Origin: Marinomonas ostreistagni | GTDB taxonomy: Bacteria > Pseudomonadota > Gammaproteobacteria > Pseudomonadales > Marinomonadaceae | Length of the DNA: 64,000 bases | Direction of reading: 5' to 3' | NCBI RefSeq assembly: GCF_016461785.1 | Contig: NZ_JAEMUH010000002.1 | Span: 124,001 to 188,000, forward strand | Shown here: positions 36,657 through 47,681 of the stretch, in pieces | Numbering within the stretch: position 1 is the first letter of the stretch | Layout of the letters: each line of letters opens with the position of its first letter | The notes under the pieces: model-generated | The model's input: only the letters and a program-made list of their open reading frames with translations | Databases searched by the model: none | What the model was told of the DNA's origin: nothing | Made by a program: the position numbers and the translations under genes

Positions 36657-37892
36657 TTACACCCTCTCCGGAACTGGTTTAGTACTTTCCCACTTGGTAT
36701 AGAAAGGCATCAAAATGAAATACAAGAAGTAAACCACTGACGCGAGCTGTGCCACTGTGGTACGCCCTTCTGTAGACGGCAGCACACCCAGCACGCCCAG
36801 CACAACAAAACTGATGCAGAACAGAACCAATGCCACCTTACTCATCCAACCTTTGTAGCGCATTGATTTCACAGGGCTACGATCTAACCAAGGCAATACA
36901 AATAGAATGGCAATTGCCCCACCCATCGCAACCACACCCCAAAATTTAGCGTCTAAACCAAACAATGGGTACGTCACAGCACGTAAAATCGCGTAGAAAG
37001 GAGTAAAATACCAGACTGGTGCAATGTGCTCTGGCGTTTTCAGAGGGTTAGCTGCTTCAAAGTTAGGCTTCTCTAGGAAATAGCCACCCATTTCAGGGAA
37101 GAAGAAAATTACACCGCAGAAGACGAACAAGAATACTGCTACGCCTACGATATCATGCACTGTGTAGTATGGATGAAATGGAATACCGTCCAATGGAATG
37201 CCGTTCTCATCTTTATGCTTCTTGATATCGACACCTTTAGGGTTGTTAGAGCCCACATGGTGAAGTGCCAACAAGTGAAGCACAACCAGAGCAACTAAGA
37301 CCAACGGCAAGGCAATAACATGCAAAGAGAAGAAACGGTTTAGAGTAATACCTGAAATCAAGTAGTCACCACGTACCCACTGCGCTAGATCTGGACCGAT
37401 CATTGGAATCGCACTGAACAGTGAAATGATTACCTGAGCACCCCAATACGACATCTGTCCCCATGGTAGTAAGTACCCCATGAACGCTTCTGCCATTAAT
37501 GCTAGGTATATCGCCATACCGAACAACCACACTAATTCACGTGGTTTTTGGTATGAACCGTATAGCAAACCGCGGAACATGTGCAGGTACACCACGACAA
37601 AGAACGCCGAAGCACCGGTTGAGTGCATGTAACGGATTAACCAGCCATATTCTACGTCACGCATGATGTATTCAACCGAAGCAAACGCCCCTTCAGCAGA
37701 AGGATTGTAGCTCATCGTCAACCACACACCGGTTAGCAATTGGTTTACCAATACCAATAACGACAACACACCAAATAGATAAAGAACATTTAAGTTCTTT
37801 GGTGCGTAATATTTACTCATGTGTTTTTCAAAAGCCTGAGTAACAGGTAGACGAGCATCCACCCAAGCCATGAAATTTTTCATTACAGCCAT
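36657..37892 (-). CDS. petB: Cytochrome b of the bc1 complex
   Basis: The quinol-oxidising and -reducing heme subunit of complex III, 411 residues with about eight membrane helices. GYLLPWGQMSYWGAQVI is the first quinone-site region, the heme His residues sit in helices II and IV, and APVWYFTPFYAILRA corresponds to the PEWY loop, with Val in place of Glu as in many gamma- and betaproteobacteria. It overlaps the petA stop by one base. Confidence 0.97.
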   Translation of the reverse strand: MAVMKNFMAWVDARLPVTQAFEKHMSKYYAPKNLNVLYLFGVLSLLVLVNQLLTGVWLTMSYNPSAEGAFASVEYIMRDVEYGWLIRYMHSTGASAFFVVVYLHMFRGLLYGSYQKPRELVWLFGMAIYLALMAEAFMGYLLPWGQMSYWGAQVIISLFSAIPMIGPDLAQWVRGDYLISGITLNRFFSLHVIALPLVLVALVVLHLLALHHVGSNNPKGVDIKKHKDENGIPLDGIPFHPYYTVHDIVGVAVFLFVFCGVIFFFPEMGGYFLEKPNFEAANPLKTPEHIAPVWYFTPFYAILRAVTYPLFGLDAKFWGVVAMGGAIAILFVLPWLDRSPVKSMRYKGWMSKVALVLFCISFVVLGVLGVLPSTEGRTTVAQLASVVYFLYFILMPFYTKWESTKPVPERV

Positions 37893-38488
37893 TATGCGTT
37901 ACCTCCAGCGTCAACACCGACTTCGATAACAGACTCACCAATAAAACGATGTGGTGGCACCACCAAGTTAGTTGGCGCAGGCACGCCTTTATATACACGC
38001 CCAGCTAAGTCAAAACGAGATCCGTGGCATGGACATAGAAAACCACCCAACCATTTGTCACCTAAATCTTCTGGTGCAACCTCTGGACGATAGGTAGGAG
38101 AACAACCAAGGTGTGTACAAATACCCAGCAATACCGCAATCTCAGGATTGATCGAGCGATACTCGTTTTGTGCATACTCAGGTTGCTGCTCAACCGCAGA
38201 TGCTGGATCCGCTAGCTGATCATTTAACTTGGATAAATCAGCGATACTTTGCTCTGAACGACGGACAACCCATACAGGCTGACCACGCCATTCAACGATC
38301 ATCTGCTGACCCATTTCTAATTTACTGATATCAGCCTTCACTGGTGCACCAGCAGCTTTTGCTTTAGCACTTGGATTCCATGAGGCAACAAAAGGCGTTG
38401 CAATCCCTACCGCTCCCACAGCACCAATAGCGCTGGTTGCTCCCAGTAGGAATCGACGACGGCCTTTATTTACGCCGCTTTGACTCAT
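37892..38488 (-). CDS. petA: Ubiquinol-cytochrome c reductase Rieske iron-sulfur subunit
   Basis: The [2Fe-2S] subunit of complex III, 198 residues from the ATG at 38488, chosen because GGGAGAG lies 7 bp upstream. The N-terminus has a twin-arginine signal/anchor ([18 protein letters not shown]). The cluster-binding boxes are CTHLGC (Cys124, His126, Cys129) and CPCHG (Cys152, Cys154, His155). First gene of the petABC operon. Confidence 0.96.
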   Translation of the reverse strand: MSQSGVNKGRRRFLLGATSAIGAVGAVGIATPFVASWNPSAKAKAAGAPVKADISKLEMGQQMIVEWRGQPVWVVRRSEQSIADLSKLNDQLADPASAVEQQPEYAQNEYRSINPEIAVLLGICTHLGCSPTYRPEVAPEDLGDKWLGGFLCPCHGSRFDLAGRVYKGVPAPTNLVVPPHRFIGESVIEVGVDAGGNA

Positions 38489-38635
38489 TATGGTTCTCTC
38501 CCACCAATTTACTGTCAACACGCTCAAATCCACAAAAATAATAAGGATTTGAATACTTTAAGGGATGTTATGGGAAAGGTATTTTGGTGACAAGGCAACA
38601 TTCTTGCACATTCACAAAACACTGATTTGAGACAT

Positions 38636-38664
38636 AAAAAAACGCCTGCGAATGCAGGCGTTTT
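38636..38664 (-). terminator. Terminator after rpsI
   Basis: Stem CGCCTGC/GCAGGCG with A-run and T-run on either side, 25 bp past the rpsI stop. It separates the ribosomal genes from petABC. Confidence 0.88.
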
Positions 38665-38689
38665 GAAGAAATACGAAGCGTAGTAAAAA

Positions 38690-39082
38690 TTAACGCTTAG
38701 AGAATTGTGGACGACGACGTGCTTTACGTAGACCAACTTTCTTACGCTCAACCTGACGAGAGTCACGAGTAACGTAACCAGCTGAACGTAGAGTGCGACG
38801 TAGTGTCTCGTCGTATTGCATTAGCGCACGAGTGATACCGTGACGGATAGCACCTGCTTGACCAGAGATACCACCACCGCTTACAGTAACGTAAACGTCA
38901 AATTTTTCAGTAGCTTCAACAAGCTCTAGTGGCTGACGAACAACCATGCAAGAAGTTTCACGACCGAAGTATTGCTCTAGAGAACGGTTGTTGATAACTA
39001 GGTTACCAGAACCTGCCTTTAGGAATACACGAGCAGTAGACGTTTTACGACGACCTGTACCGTAGTATTGAGTAGCTGACAT
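38690..39082 (-). CDS. rpsI: 30S ribosomal protein S9
   Basis: A 130-residue ribosomal protein starting [16 protein letters not shown] and ending in the basic tail [12 protein letters not shown] that reaches the P-site tRNA. It follows rplM by 15 bp in the universal L13-S9 operon. Confidence 0.98.
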   Translation of the reverse strand: MSATQYYGTGRRKTSTARVFLKAGSGNLVINNRSLEQYFGRETSCMVVRQPLELVEATEKFDVYVTVSGGGISGQAGAIRHGITRALMQYDETLRRTLRSAGYVTRDSRQVERKKVGLRKARRRPQFSKR

Positions 39083-39097
39083 AATGATCTTCCCGTA

Positions 39098-39526
39098 TTA
39101 GATGTTAAGTTCTTGTGGCTGTTGTGCAGTATGTGGGTGCTCAGAGCCAGCATACACTTTCATTTTCTTGTGCATTGCGCGGCCTAGAGGACCTTTTGGA
39201 AGCATGCCTTTAACAGCGATTTCAAGAACGCGCTCTGGAGCGTGATCAATCAACTTATCAAAGCTCATAGTACGTAGGCCACCTGGGTAACCAGTGTGAC
39301 GGTAGTAATTCTTGTCAGAAGCTTTGTTACCAGTTACACGTACTTTCTCAGCGTTGATAACAACGATGTAATCACCAGTGTCAACGTGAGGAGTGTATTC
39401 TGCTTTATGCTTACCGCGTAGACGGCGAGCAATTTCTGTAGCCAAACGACCAAGAGTTTTGCCTTCAGCATCAACCACGAACCAGTCGCGGCGTACTTCA
39501 GCAGGTTTTGCAGTAAAAGTTTTCAT
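39098..39526 (-). CDS. rplM: 50S ribosomal protein L13
   Basis: A 142-residue protein from the ATG at 39526 ([20 protein letters not shown]), with AAAGGG 7 bp upstream; an in-frame start six codons earlier is not needed. [16 protein letters not shown] and HTGYPGGLR are L13 signatures. It is the first gene of the L13-S9 operon; its promoter should lie in 39527-39682. Confidence 0.98.
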   Translation of the reverse strand: MKTFTAKPAEVRRDWFVVDAEGKTLGRLATEIARRLRGKHKAEYTPHVDTGDYIVVINAEKVRVTGNKASDKNYYRHTGYPGGLRTMSFDKLIDHAPERVLEIAVKGMLPKGPLGRAMHKKMKVYAGSEHPHTAQQPQELNI

Positions 39527-39682
39527 TAAAAAACCCTTTATCATTTACATGCTGTGCGCATGTCAATACCTATTATTATTGGTTATGTTGTCGGGTTACG
39601 ACGACATAACTTACACATACTCATAAATTAGAGCGCGCGAATTATAACCAAACCGCACGCAAAACTAAAGCGCTTTTTCTAA

Positions 39683-40792
39683 TTAAGGGCGATGCTCTAA
39701 CATCAAGTATTCTTCGGACTGCATCTCTAACAATCGGCTGACAGTACGGTCATACTCAAAAGCTAGGCGTGTGCCCTGATAAATATCTGGGATCGCCACT
39801 TCTGCCGAGATAATAACTTTTACATGTCTGTCGTAGAATTCATCAATTAAGTTAATAAAGCGACGAGCCATATCATCACGCGCCGAATCAAACTGAGGCA
39901 GATCAGAAATGATAATAGTGGAATACAGCTTGGCTATTTCAATGTAATCCACTTGACTGCGTGGACCATCACAAAGCGCTTTGATATCGAACCAAGCCAC
40001 ATCTTCATAACTTCTTAGCAAGGGAATTTCTCGCCCTTCAATTTCTACCGCACCACCTTCGTTCACGGCATCGCGATTAACCACCAAACTTCCAAATCGC
40101 TCACTCAATGCATCAGCAGCTTCTTGCGATAGTGGGAAATGGTATAACTTAGCTTGTTTTAATGTACGTAGACGATAATCGATACCCCCATCTACATTCA
40201 TCACCTTAGTATGCTTGTTAACCAAATCAATGGCAGGTAAGAAACGCGCTCTTTGTAGACCGTTCTTATACAAGCCATCTGGCTCGATGTTTGACGTCGC
40301 AACCAAAACAGTGCCATTAATAAACAACTGCTCTAGTAAGCCAGCAAGAATCATTGCATCAGTTATATCTGTTACGAAAAATTCATCAAAACACAACACT
40401 TGGGCTTTATCAGAAATTTGCTTACCCACGATTTCCAGTGGATTCTTAGTATCATTCAGTTTGCGTAGCTCTTGATGCACCATTTGCATAAAACGATGAA
40501 AGTGCAAACGCAACTTACGTTCAACGGGCAGGCACTCAAAAAACGTATCCATTAAATACGTTTTTCCGCGACCTACACCACCCCAAAAATACAATCCTTG
40601 CTCTACTTGAATTTCCGGCTTTTTCTTTTTCAAAAAACCAAATAACGATTTAGAAGGCTTGGGCGATTGTTCGCCATTCGCAACAATTCGATCAAACAAA
40701 TCCTGTAAAGCCTGGACAGCTTCTTCTTGGGCAGGATCATAATTAAAATCTGGACGTTTAAGATCTTCTTGGTATTTCGATAGCGGGGTCAT
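39683..40792 (-). CDS. zapE: Cell division ATPase ZapE (AFG1 family)
   Basis: A 369-residue AAA-type ATPase with Walker A GGVGRGKT (71-78) and Walker B-like LCFDEFFVTD. In E. coli it is a Z-ring-associated protein needed under some stress or low-oxygen growth. Gene order zapE / zapG, with degS nearby, matches the gammaproteobacterial arrangement. It is divergent from zapG. Confidence 0.94.
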   Translation of the reverse strand: MTPLSKYQEDLKRPDFNYDPAQEEAVQALQDLFDRIVANGEQSPKPSKSLFGFLKKKKPEIQVEQGLYFWGGVGRGKTYLMDTFFECLPVERKLRLHFHRFMQMVHQELRKLNDTKNPLEIVGKQISDKAQVLCFDEFFVTDITDAMILAGLLEQLFINGTVLVATSNIEPDGLYKNGLQRARFLPAIDLVNKHTKVMNVDGGIDYRLRTLKQAKLYHFPLSQEAADALSERFGSLVVNRDAVNEGGAVEIEGREIPLLRSYEDVAWFDIKALCDGPRSQVDYIEIAKLYSTIIISDLPQFDSARDDMARRFINLIDEFYDRHVKVIISAEVAIPDIYQGTRLAFEYDRTVSRLLEMQSEEYLMLEHRP

Positions 40793-40923
40793 TGTTTGCG
40801 TTTACACCATTGCGTGAGAGATTAGCGATATATTACCAAATAGATACAGAAACCTCACTATTCCCTATATTTCCTGTGGTGTATTTCCGTTATAATTTAC
40901 TGAGCTGTTTTTGGGAGTAAACC

Positions 40924-41367
40924 ATGGAACTAGAAGTATTCGATATCATCGTCTTTGTTACTGGCATCATCATAGGATTTGCAGGAGCACTTACATTTCG
41001 CGCCTTGAGCAAAAAAAGTGCTCACGATAAAAATCCATCTGCCGGTGCCACAATAGAAGCACTACAACAGGAAATGGAACGTCGACAAGTTCTTTCTGAT
41101 GATCATTTTTTACAATTACACGCACATTTATCTGCGGCTGAAAAGAAACTGGCTGATGCTCGTAAGGCGGTTCTTGAAGGAGCAACTTCTCTAGCAACTG
41201 TTACACTAGAGAAACCTGAAGCAGAGAACTCAAGCACTGAGCTGAAGGAAGAAATCACAGCACCGCCTCGTGATTACGCTTCCAAAACAGATGCAGATGA
41301 AGGCATGCTAAGTGAGAGCTATGGACTTCACAGAAAATCAGTAGAAGAGCCAACTAGAGCGCTTTAG
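40924..41367 (+). CDS. zapG: YhcB/ZapG family membrane protein (DUF1043)
   Basis: A 147-residue protein with one N-terminal membrane helix (about 7-27) followed by a short coiled coil (ATIEALQQEMERRQVLSDDH) and a disordered acidic tail. This is the YhcB (ZapG) layout, a Z-ring-associated protein linked to cell shape and envelope synthesis. Position next to zapE supports the call. GGGAG precedes the ATG. Confidence 0.87.
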   Translation: MELEVFDIIVFVTGIIIGFAGALTFRALSKKSAHDKNPSAGATIEALQQEMERRQVLSDDHFLQLHAHLSAAEKKLADARKAVLEGATSLATVTLEKPEAENSSTELKEEITAPPRDYASKTDADEGMLSESYGLHRKSVEEPTRAL

Positions 41368-41374
41368 AAAACCT

Positions 41375-41405
41375 AAAAAGCCTGCTTAACCAGCAGGCTT
41401 TTTTA
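41375..41405 (+). terminator. Terminator after zapG
   Basis: Stem AGCCTGCT/AGCAGGCT with loop TAACC followed by six T and preceded by an A-run. It can also serve the opposing nif3-like gene. Confidence 0.9.
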
Positions 41406-41447
41406 ATTACGCTATTTCAACTTACCGTCTAATGCGCCAACATCAAC

Positions 41448-42209
41448 TTAAGCAGGATTTGGCACATCAATAAACTCACACTCTATTCCCCAATTATCTG
41501 CGATGTAATTAGCCAAAGCCCTAGGTCCAAAGCATTCTGTAGCGTGATGACCTGCAGCACAAAAATGCATCCCCTCTTCTCGTGCTATATGTATTGTTTG
41601 CTCAGATACCTCACCGGTAATAAAAACATCGGCCTTGGCAGCCAAAGCTTTCGAAATATAACCTTGTGCCCCACCAGTGCAAAGCGCAACATTCAATATT
41701 CCATCATCTGACACACACTCAAACAAAACCTCTCTACCCACGACTTTTTCGATTATTGTCTGAAACTCCTTAGGACTCACTGGCTTTTCAAGCGTTCCAA
41801 CAATACCAATGCTTTCCTCTAGAGTTTTCTCTACCTCTAATGAGCGTAGCGCCTGTAAACCCAATCCTCGTGCTAAATTGGCATTATTACCAACCAAAAG
41901 ATGCGCATCCATCGGCAAATGATACCCAAACAGATTTATGTCTTGTTTGATCAAAGCAGACAACCTTCGATACTTCATACCAACAATTTCAGGCGCCTCG
42001 CCCTTCCAGAAATAACCGTGGTGCACAATGATAGCGTCTGCACTACGCTCAATGGCTTCGTCGATAAGCGCCATTGACGCTGTCACTCCTGTGACAATTT
42101 TTTTTATCTCGGCTTTACCTTCCACTTGCAGTCCATTCGGCGCATAATCTTTGAATGATTTTGGCTGAAATAATGCCGTTAACTTACTTTCAAGTTCTTT
42201 TATATTCAT
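41448..42209 (-). CDS. Nif3-like dinuclear metal centre protein (YbgI family)
   Basis: A 253-residue NIF3-family protein from the ATG at 42209 (MNIKELESKL), which has AGGAG 5 bp upstream. IIVHHGYFWKGE and the late segment AGHHATECFGPRALANYI hold the His/Glu metal ligands of the hexameric fold. YbgI has been suggested to act in cell-wall or DNA-related stress or as a GTP cyclohydrolase-like enzyme, but the function is unsettled. The start codon shares two bases with the divergent degS start. Confidence 0.92.
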   Translation of the reverse strand: MNIKELESKLTALFQPKSFKDYAPNGLQVEGKAEIKKIVTGVTASMALIDEAIERSADAIIVHHGYFWKGEAPEIVGMKYRRLSALIKQDINLFGYHLPMDAHLLVGNNANLARGLGLQALRSLEVEKTLEESIGIVGTLEKPVSPKEFQTIIEKVVGREVLFECVSDDGILNVALCTGGAQGYISKALAAKADVFITGEVSEQTIHIAREEGMHFCAAGHHATECFGPRALANYIADNWGIECEFIDVPNPA

Positions 42210-43275
42210 GCTTACTCCTAAAACGATTCCCAACCCACAGTTTCGCAATCACCTTACATGGATTTTCTTAGGGTTATGGGTTGGCACTATGCTGTTATTC
42301 TGGCAACAACACCAAAAAGATAGCACTCTTAGCTTTGCGAATGCCGCCGCTAAAACAGCGAATGCAGTGGTCAACATTTATACATTCACCAACCAGGAAA
42401 CACCTTTTAACCACAGCAATAATCAAAAAATCACTAATCTTGGCTCTGGCGTTATTATATCTAAAGATGGCTACATTCTCACAAATCATCATGTCATTCA
42501 GGGCGCAAGTGCTGTCATAGTTTCATTAAATGACCAAAGACAAACTCGTGCATCGATTATAGGCAGTGACCCTGCAACCGATCTTGCAGTATTAAAGATT
42601 GAGCTGACCGAACTTACCCCAATTAATTTGGGGAATAGCGACACATTAAGAGTAGGCGATCAAATTTTAGCCATTGGAAACCCATTTGGGATTGGCCAAA
42701 CCGTTACCGCTGGCATTGTCAGTGCAAAAGGTCGCGATAGTATAGGATTAAACACTTACGAGAATTTCATTCAAACCGATGCAGCCATCAATCCCGGTAA
42801 TTCAGGGGGCGCACTGGTTGACTTAAAAGGACAGCTAGTCGGAATCAGCTCAGCCATTTATTCAAGCTCAGGTGGCTCTCAAGGCATTGGCTTTGCGACG
42901 CCCATTAATGACGCCATTAAAATCATGCAGTCGATTATTGAGTATGGCAGCGTTGTGAGAGGCTACTTAGGATTACAGGTTCAAGAAAATTCACACCAAG
43001 TAGCGATTGCCTTAAACCTTACTACAGATGACGGTTTAATCGTTACCAGCGTCACGCCAAACAGCCCCGCCTATAATGCAGGTATTCGCGCAGGTGATAT
43101 TTTGATTTCTATAGAGAAATATACAGATTTAAGCGCACACCGAGCACAGCAACTTGTTTCTCAACTTACACCGGGAGAGGACGTTACTATTAAAGGCTTA
43201 CGAGGAACTCAGAGCTACATTACCAAGGCTCGAGTCGAGAAACTGCCCGCTATGCAGGCAGTTGAGCACAATTAA
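42208..43275 (+). CDS. degS: DegS/AlgW-type envelope stress serine protease
   Basis: Inner-membrane-anchored periplasmic protease of the HtrA family, 355 residues. A membrane anchor lies at about 16-31, the trypsin-like domain carries His95 (TNHHV), Asp125 (ATDLAV) and Ser199 (NPGNSGG), and a single PDZ domain follows (about 255-345). One PDZ domain and an uncleaved anchor point to DegS/AlgW, which cuts RseA/MucA to release sigma-E, rather than DegP. The rest of that pathway is not in this window. Confidence 0.95.
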   Translation: MLTPKTIPNPQFRNHLTWIFLGLWVGTMLLFWQQHQKDSTLSFANAAAKTANAVVNIYTFTNQETPFNHSNNQKITNLGSGVIISKDGYILTNHHVIQGASAVIVSLNDQRQTRASIIGSDPATDLAVLKIELTELTPINLGNSDTLRVGDQILAIGNPFGIGQTVTAGIVSAKGRDSIGLNTYENFIQTDAAINPGNSGGALVDLKGQLVGISSAIYSSSGGSQGIGFATPINDAIKIMQSIIEYGSVVRGYLGLQVQENSHQVAIALNLTTDDGLIVTSVTPNSPAYNAGIRAGDILISIEKYTDLSAHRAQQLVSQLTPGEDVTIKGLRGTQSYITKARVEKLPAMQAVEHN

Positions 43276-43811
43276 TGACCAGCTAATGCAGATAGACTTT
43301 TTTCAATGTTACTGCCCGCAATGTTATTTGCAAACAGAGCAAGATAAGGCCCAAGGAAACCCGCATCCAACTCCCCTTCGATCACCCAATCAAGCTGAAC
43401 TTCACCATTTGCATTTTCATGGATATTTAAAACATTAGGGATTGGTTTTGTTTTTTGATTAGGCTTAACCAAAAAACGAATGGAATCTGAAGTCACAGAG
43501 ATAATATTTAGCTCGCCCTGTTTCGTAGATGCATCTTGATACTGGATCAAATATCGCACATCAGATGACAATGTGTCAGCATCATCTTGCAGTATGAGAT
43601 TACCAGATTCTATATACATCCACTGAGACCAAGCCTTCGGGTTATAAAGCCGCTCTTGCAATAAGTCATATTGCTCATTTGGAACCTGAATGCTGCGCTC
43701 TATTTTGTAATCAGAGGGCAGAAAAAAACCAATTGCGACAGCCGATAAAATCACGACTGCCGCAATTCGCGTCACCAAACGAAGCGAAATGAGCGCTTGA
43801 GTTGGCTGCAT
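43272..43811 (-). CDS. Membrane-anchored SRPBCC-like protein
   Basis: A 179-residue protein with an N-terminal membrane segment (about 12-29) and a soluble part resembling the polyketide-cyclase/START-like (SRPBCC) fold, with IERSIQVPNEQYDLLQERLYNPKAWSQW at its start and LDWVIEGELDAGFLGPYLALF near the end. It is convergent with degS, overlapping by 4 bp, and 9 bp downstream of hisD on the same strand. The ligand and role are unknown. Confidence 0.7.
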   Translation of the reverse strand: MQPTQALISLRLVTRIAAVVILSAVAIGFFLPSDYKIERSIQVPNEQYDLLQERLYNPKAWSQWMYIESGNLILQDDADTLSSDVRYLIQYQDASTKQGELNIISVTSDSIRFLVKPNQKTKPIPNVLNIHENANGEVQLDWVIEGELDAGFLGPYLALFANNIAGSNIEKSLSALAGH

Positions 43812-43820
43812 AGTAAATGC

Positions 43821-45131
43821 CTACCCCTTATCAATGATACGGAATTCAGCAGAAACAGCATGGGCCTCTAGAGACTCACCACGAGCAAGCGGTGATGCAA
43901 TCTTAGCCAGCTCACTTGCTCCTTCATGAGAGCAATAGATAATAGAACTACGTTTCTGGAAGTCATATACACCAAGAGGAGAAGAGAAACGAGCTGTGCC
44001 TGATGTCGGCAAGACATGGTTAGGGCCAGCACAGTAATCACCAAGCGCCTCAGGCGTATAGCGCCCCATAAAGATAGCGCCTGCGTGTCGAATCTTTCCT
44101 ACCCACTCCTGTGGATTTTCAATCGAAAGCTCCAAGTGCTCCGCTGCAACAATATTGGCAACTTCAATAGCCTCTTCCATAGAGTCAACATGAATGAAAG
44201 CACCACGCCCTTCAAGGGACGTTTTAATGATCTCCTGGCGTGACATATCCTCAATAAGACGCTCCATAGAAGCCTGCACTTTCTCAATGAAACCTGCATC
44301 CGTACTTATCAGGATTGATTGTGCATCTTCATCGTGCTCAGCTTGCGAGAACAAATCCATCGCAATCCAGTCAGGATTAGACTGACCGTCACTAACCACA
44401 AGAATCTCAGATGGACCTGCGATCATATCGATGCCACAAGCACCAAATACCATACGCTTTGCCGTAGCCACATAAATATTGCCAGGACCAACGATTTTAT
44501 CTACTTTCGGAACAGTTTCCGTACCGTAAGCCAATGCAGCAACGGCTTGCGCCCCACCGACAGTGATGACTCGGTCGACACCGGCAACGTGCGCTGCAGC
44601 AAGTACTATGTCATTCACGACATCATCTGGCGTCGGGACAACCATCACAATCTCGCCAACACCAGCCACTTTTGCAGGCATAACGTTCATCAACACAGAT
44701 GATGGGTAAGCGGCTTTGCCACCAGGCACATAAACACCTACACGGTCAAGCGGAGTAATCTGCTGACCCAATACCGTTCCGTTTGCCTCTTCATACTGCC
44801 AAGACGGCTGAATCTGGCGTTCGTGATAAGACTTAACACGCTCCGCAGCCTGCTTTAGTGCAGATACAATGTTTACATCAACACGCTCAACTGCTTTGGC
44901 AAGCTCATCAGCTTCGATGACCAAATCTGCTGCACATTGAACATTACGACGGTCAAAACGATTCGTTAATTCAACTAGAGCTGAATCACCTTCGTTACGA
45001 ACACGACCTACAATGTCTTCTACACTTTTTTGTACGTTAGCATCAGAAACACTTTCCCATGAAAGCAGCTGATCTAGATCACGACGAAAATCTTTATCCT
45101 TAGACGAAAACTGTCTGATATCTAATTTCAT
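43821..45131 (-). CDS. hisD: Histidinol dehydrogenase
   Basis: Last two steps of histidine synthesis, oxidising histidinol to histidine with NAD and zinc. The 436-residue protein has [32 protein letters not shown] and [16 protein letters not shown], all family signatures. It follows hisG by 6 bp. Confidence 0.97.
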   Translation of the reverse strand: MKLDIRQFSSKDKDFRRDLDQLLSWESVSDANVQKSVEDIVGRVRNEGDSALVELTNRFDRRNVQCAADLVIEADELAKAVERVDVNIVSALKQAAERVKSYHERQIQPSWQYEEANGTVLGQQITPLDRVGVYVPGGKAAYPSSVLMNVMPAKVAGVGEIVMVVPTPDDVVNDIVLAAAHVAGVDRVITVGGAQAVAALAYGTETVPKVDKIVGPGNIYVATAKRMVFGACGIDMIAGPSEILVVSDGQSNPDWIAMDLFSQAEHDEDAQSILISTDAGFIEKVQASMERLIEDMSRQEIIKTSLEGRGAFIHVDSMEEAIEVANIVAAEHLELSIENPQEWVGKIRHAGAIFMGRYTPEALGDYCAGPNHVLPTSGTARFSSPLGVYDFQKRSSIIYCSHEGASELAKIASPLARGESLEAHAVSAEFRIIDKG

Positions 45132-45137
45132 AATCTT

Positions 45138-45776
45138 CTAAGCCTCGACAGATACAGCACCATTCAACATATCTAGGATTGGTTGAATATGCTCATATTT
45201 AGTTTTGTAAGCGGCTTTGTTCACCACCAATCGCGTACTAATATCAGCAATTAGATCACGGGCTTCTAGGCCGTTGGCACGCAAGGTATTACCCGTATCA
45301 ACGATATCAACGATCAGATCTGCTAACCCCATGATCGGTGCCAATTCCATGGCACCATAAAGTTTAATCACATCTGCCTGTATTCCCTGCTCCGCAAAAT
45401 ATGCTTTTGCAGTTTTGGTGAACTTAGAAGCTACTTTTAGGCGACGGTTAGGCAACTCTTGCCCCTGAACACCCGCAGTCATCAAGCGACATTTCGAGAT
45501 TTTCAGATCAAGTAGCTCGTAAAGATTTTTAGTATTCGCTTCCATCAGAACATCTTTACCAGCGACACCAAAGTCCGCAACGCCGTGCTCAACGTACGTT
45601 GGTACATCTGTCGCACGTAAAATAACCAACTTAATGTTGTCATGGTTGGTATCAAAAATCAGTTTGCGACTTTTGCTGATATCTTCTAACGGATAGATAT
45701 TTGCCTTCTCTAAAAGAGGAAGCGTTTCTTTTAAAATACGCCCTTTCGATAGCGCAATCGTTAAGGTTTCACTCAT
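45138..45776 (-). CDS. hisG: ATP phosphoribosyltransferase, short form HisG
   Basis: First step of histidine synthesis, joining ATP and PRPP. The 212-residue length is the short form, which lacks the C-terminal regulatory domain and works in a complex with HisZ; no hisZ is in this window. [28 protein letters not shown] is the PRPP-binding region. It overlaps or abuts murA (1 bp gap) and precedes hisD. Confidence 0.96.
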   Translation of the reverse strand: MSETLTIALSKGRILKETLPLLEKANIYPLEDISKSRKLIFDTNHDNIKLVILRATDVPTYVEHGVADFGVAGKDVLMEANTKNLYELLDLKISKCRLMTAGVQGQELPNRRLKVASKFTKTAKAYFAEQGIQADVIKLYGAMELAPIMGLADLIVDIVDTGNTLRANGLEARDLIADISTRLVVNKAAYKTKYEHIQPILDMLNGAVSVEA

Positions 45777-45777
45777 C

Positions 45778-47040
<1,263 letters not shown>

Positions 47041-47058
47041 TCATTTCTCTCTTAACTA

Positions 47059-47316
47059 TTAAAGACTTGCAAACTGAGCAGGCGTGTACGTTTTCATTGT
47101 TATCGCATGAATTGCGCCAGAAGAAATCGCCTCTTGCAAATGAGAGTAAACAAGTTGCTGTCTTTTCACTGCATTTAGACCCTCAAAGGCCTCTGCAACA
47201 ATAGTGATTTGGAAGCTACAGTCAGCACCATCAGTAGTAACCTGACTGCCTTCAATTTTTGATTCTAATAAAGCTTTCACTTCGGAGGCGTTCACAAAAA
47301 CTCCAATTCTATTCAA
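47059..47316 (-). CDS. ibaG: BolA-family protein IbaG (YrbA)
   Basis: An 85-residue BolA-like protein. SFQITIVAEAFEGLNAVKRQQLVYSHLQ is the class II KH-like core and the end HAITMKTYTPAQF matches IbaG. BolA proteins partner monothiol glutaredoxins and Fe-S clusters. Position before murA is standard. Confidence 0.93.
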   Translation of the reverse strand: MNRIGVFVNASEVKALLESKIEGSQVTTDGADCSFQITIVAEAFEGLNAVKRQQLVYSHLQEAISSGAIHAITMKTYTPAQFASL

Positions 47317-47372
47317 TGTTCTTTATACAGCTATTGTACCCTAGCCAAAAAATAATTTGTCAGCTTTATAAC

Positions 47373-47399
47373 GCAAAAAACAGGAGTTTCCTCCTGTTT
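47373..47399 (-). terminator. Terminator between mlaB and ibaG
   Basis: Perfect 9-bp stem AAACAGGAG/CTCCTGTTT with loop TTTC. The A-run on its left gives the minus-strand T-run. It separates the mla genes from ibaG-murA-hisG-hisD. Confidence 0.82.
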
Positions 47400-47406
47400 A
47401 CATTCT

Positions 47407-47679
47407 CTATTCGAACTTAAAAATCCCTTGCACGCCATAAAGCTTTAGCAATTCCTTAAATTCAGCTCGACACCCCCGCAACACTAAACTGCTTGAAGTG
47501 CGCCGAATCTCAATTAAAAGGGCGATAATCGGAGCATTCATCGTGCTTAACTCAGCAATATCTAAAAGCACCTCCGCAACACGTTCTCGCCCAATTAAAC
47601 TTTTCTTAATCTTTAGCAATTGCTTAGCATCGTAATGTCCACTTAAACTCCACAAACTGTCTGAAGTTTGAATTTGCAT
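47407..47679 (-). CDS. mlaB: STAS-domain protein MlaB
   Basis: A 90-residue STAS-domain protein from the ATG at 47679, chosen because GGAGGG lies 9 bp upstream. The chain has LLDIAELSTMNAPIIALLIEI, the STAS helix with the Ser/Thr region. In the MlaFEDB complex it supports the ATPase MlaF. The match is by size, fold pattern and position after mlaC. Confidence 0.87.
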   Translation of the reverse strand: MQIQTSDSLWSLSGHYDAKQLLKIKKSLIGRERVAEVLLDIAELSTMNAPIIALLIEIRRTSSSLVLRGCRAEFKELLKLYGVQGIFKFE

Positions 47680-47681
47680 TA

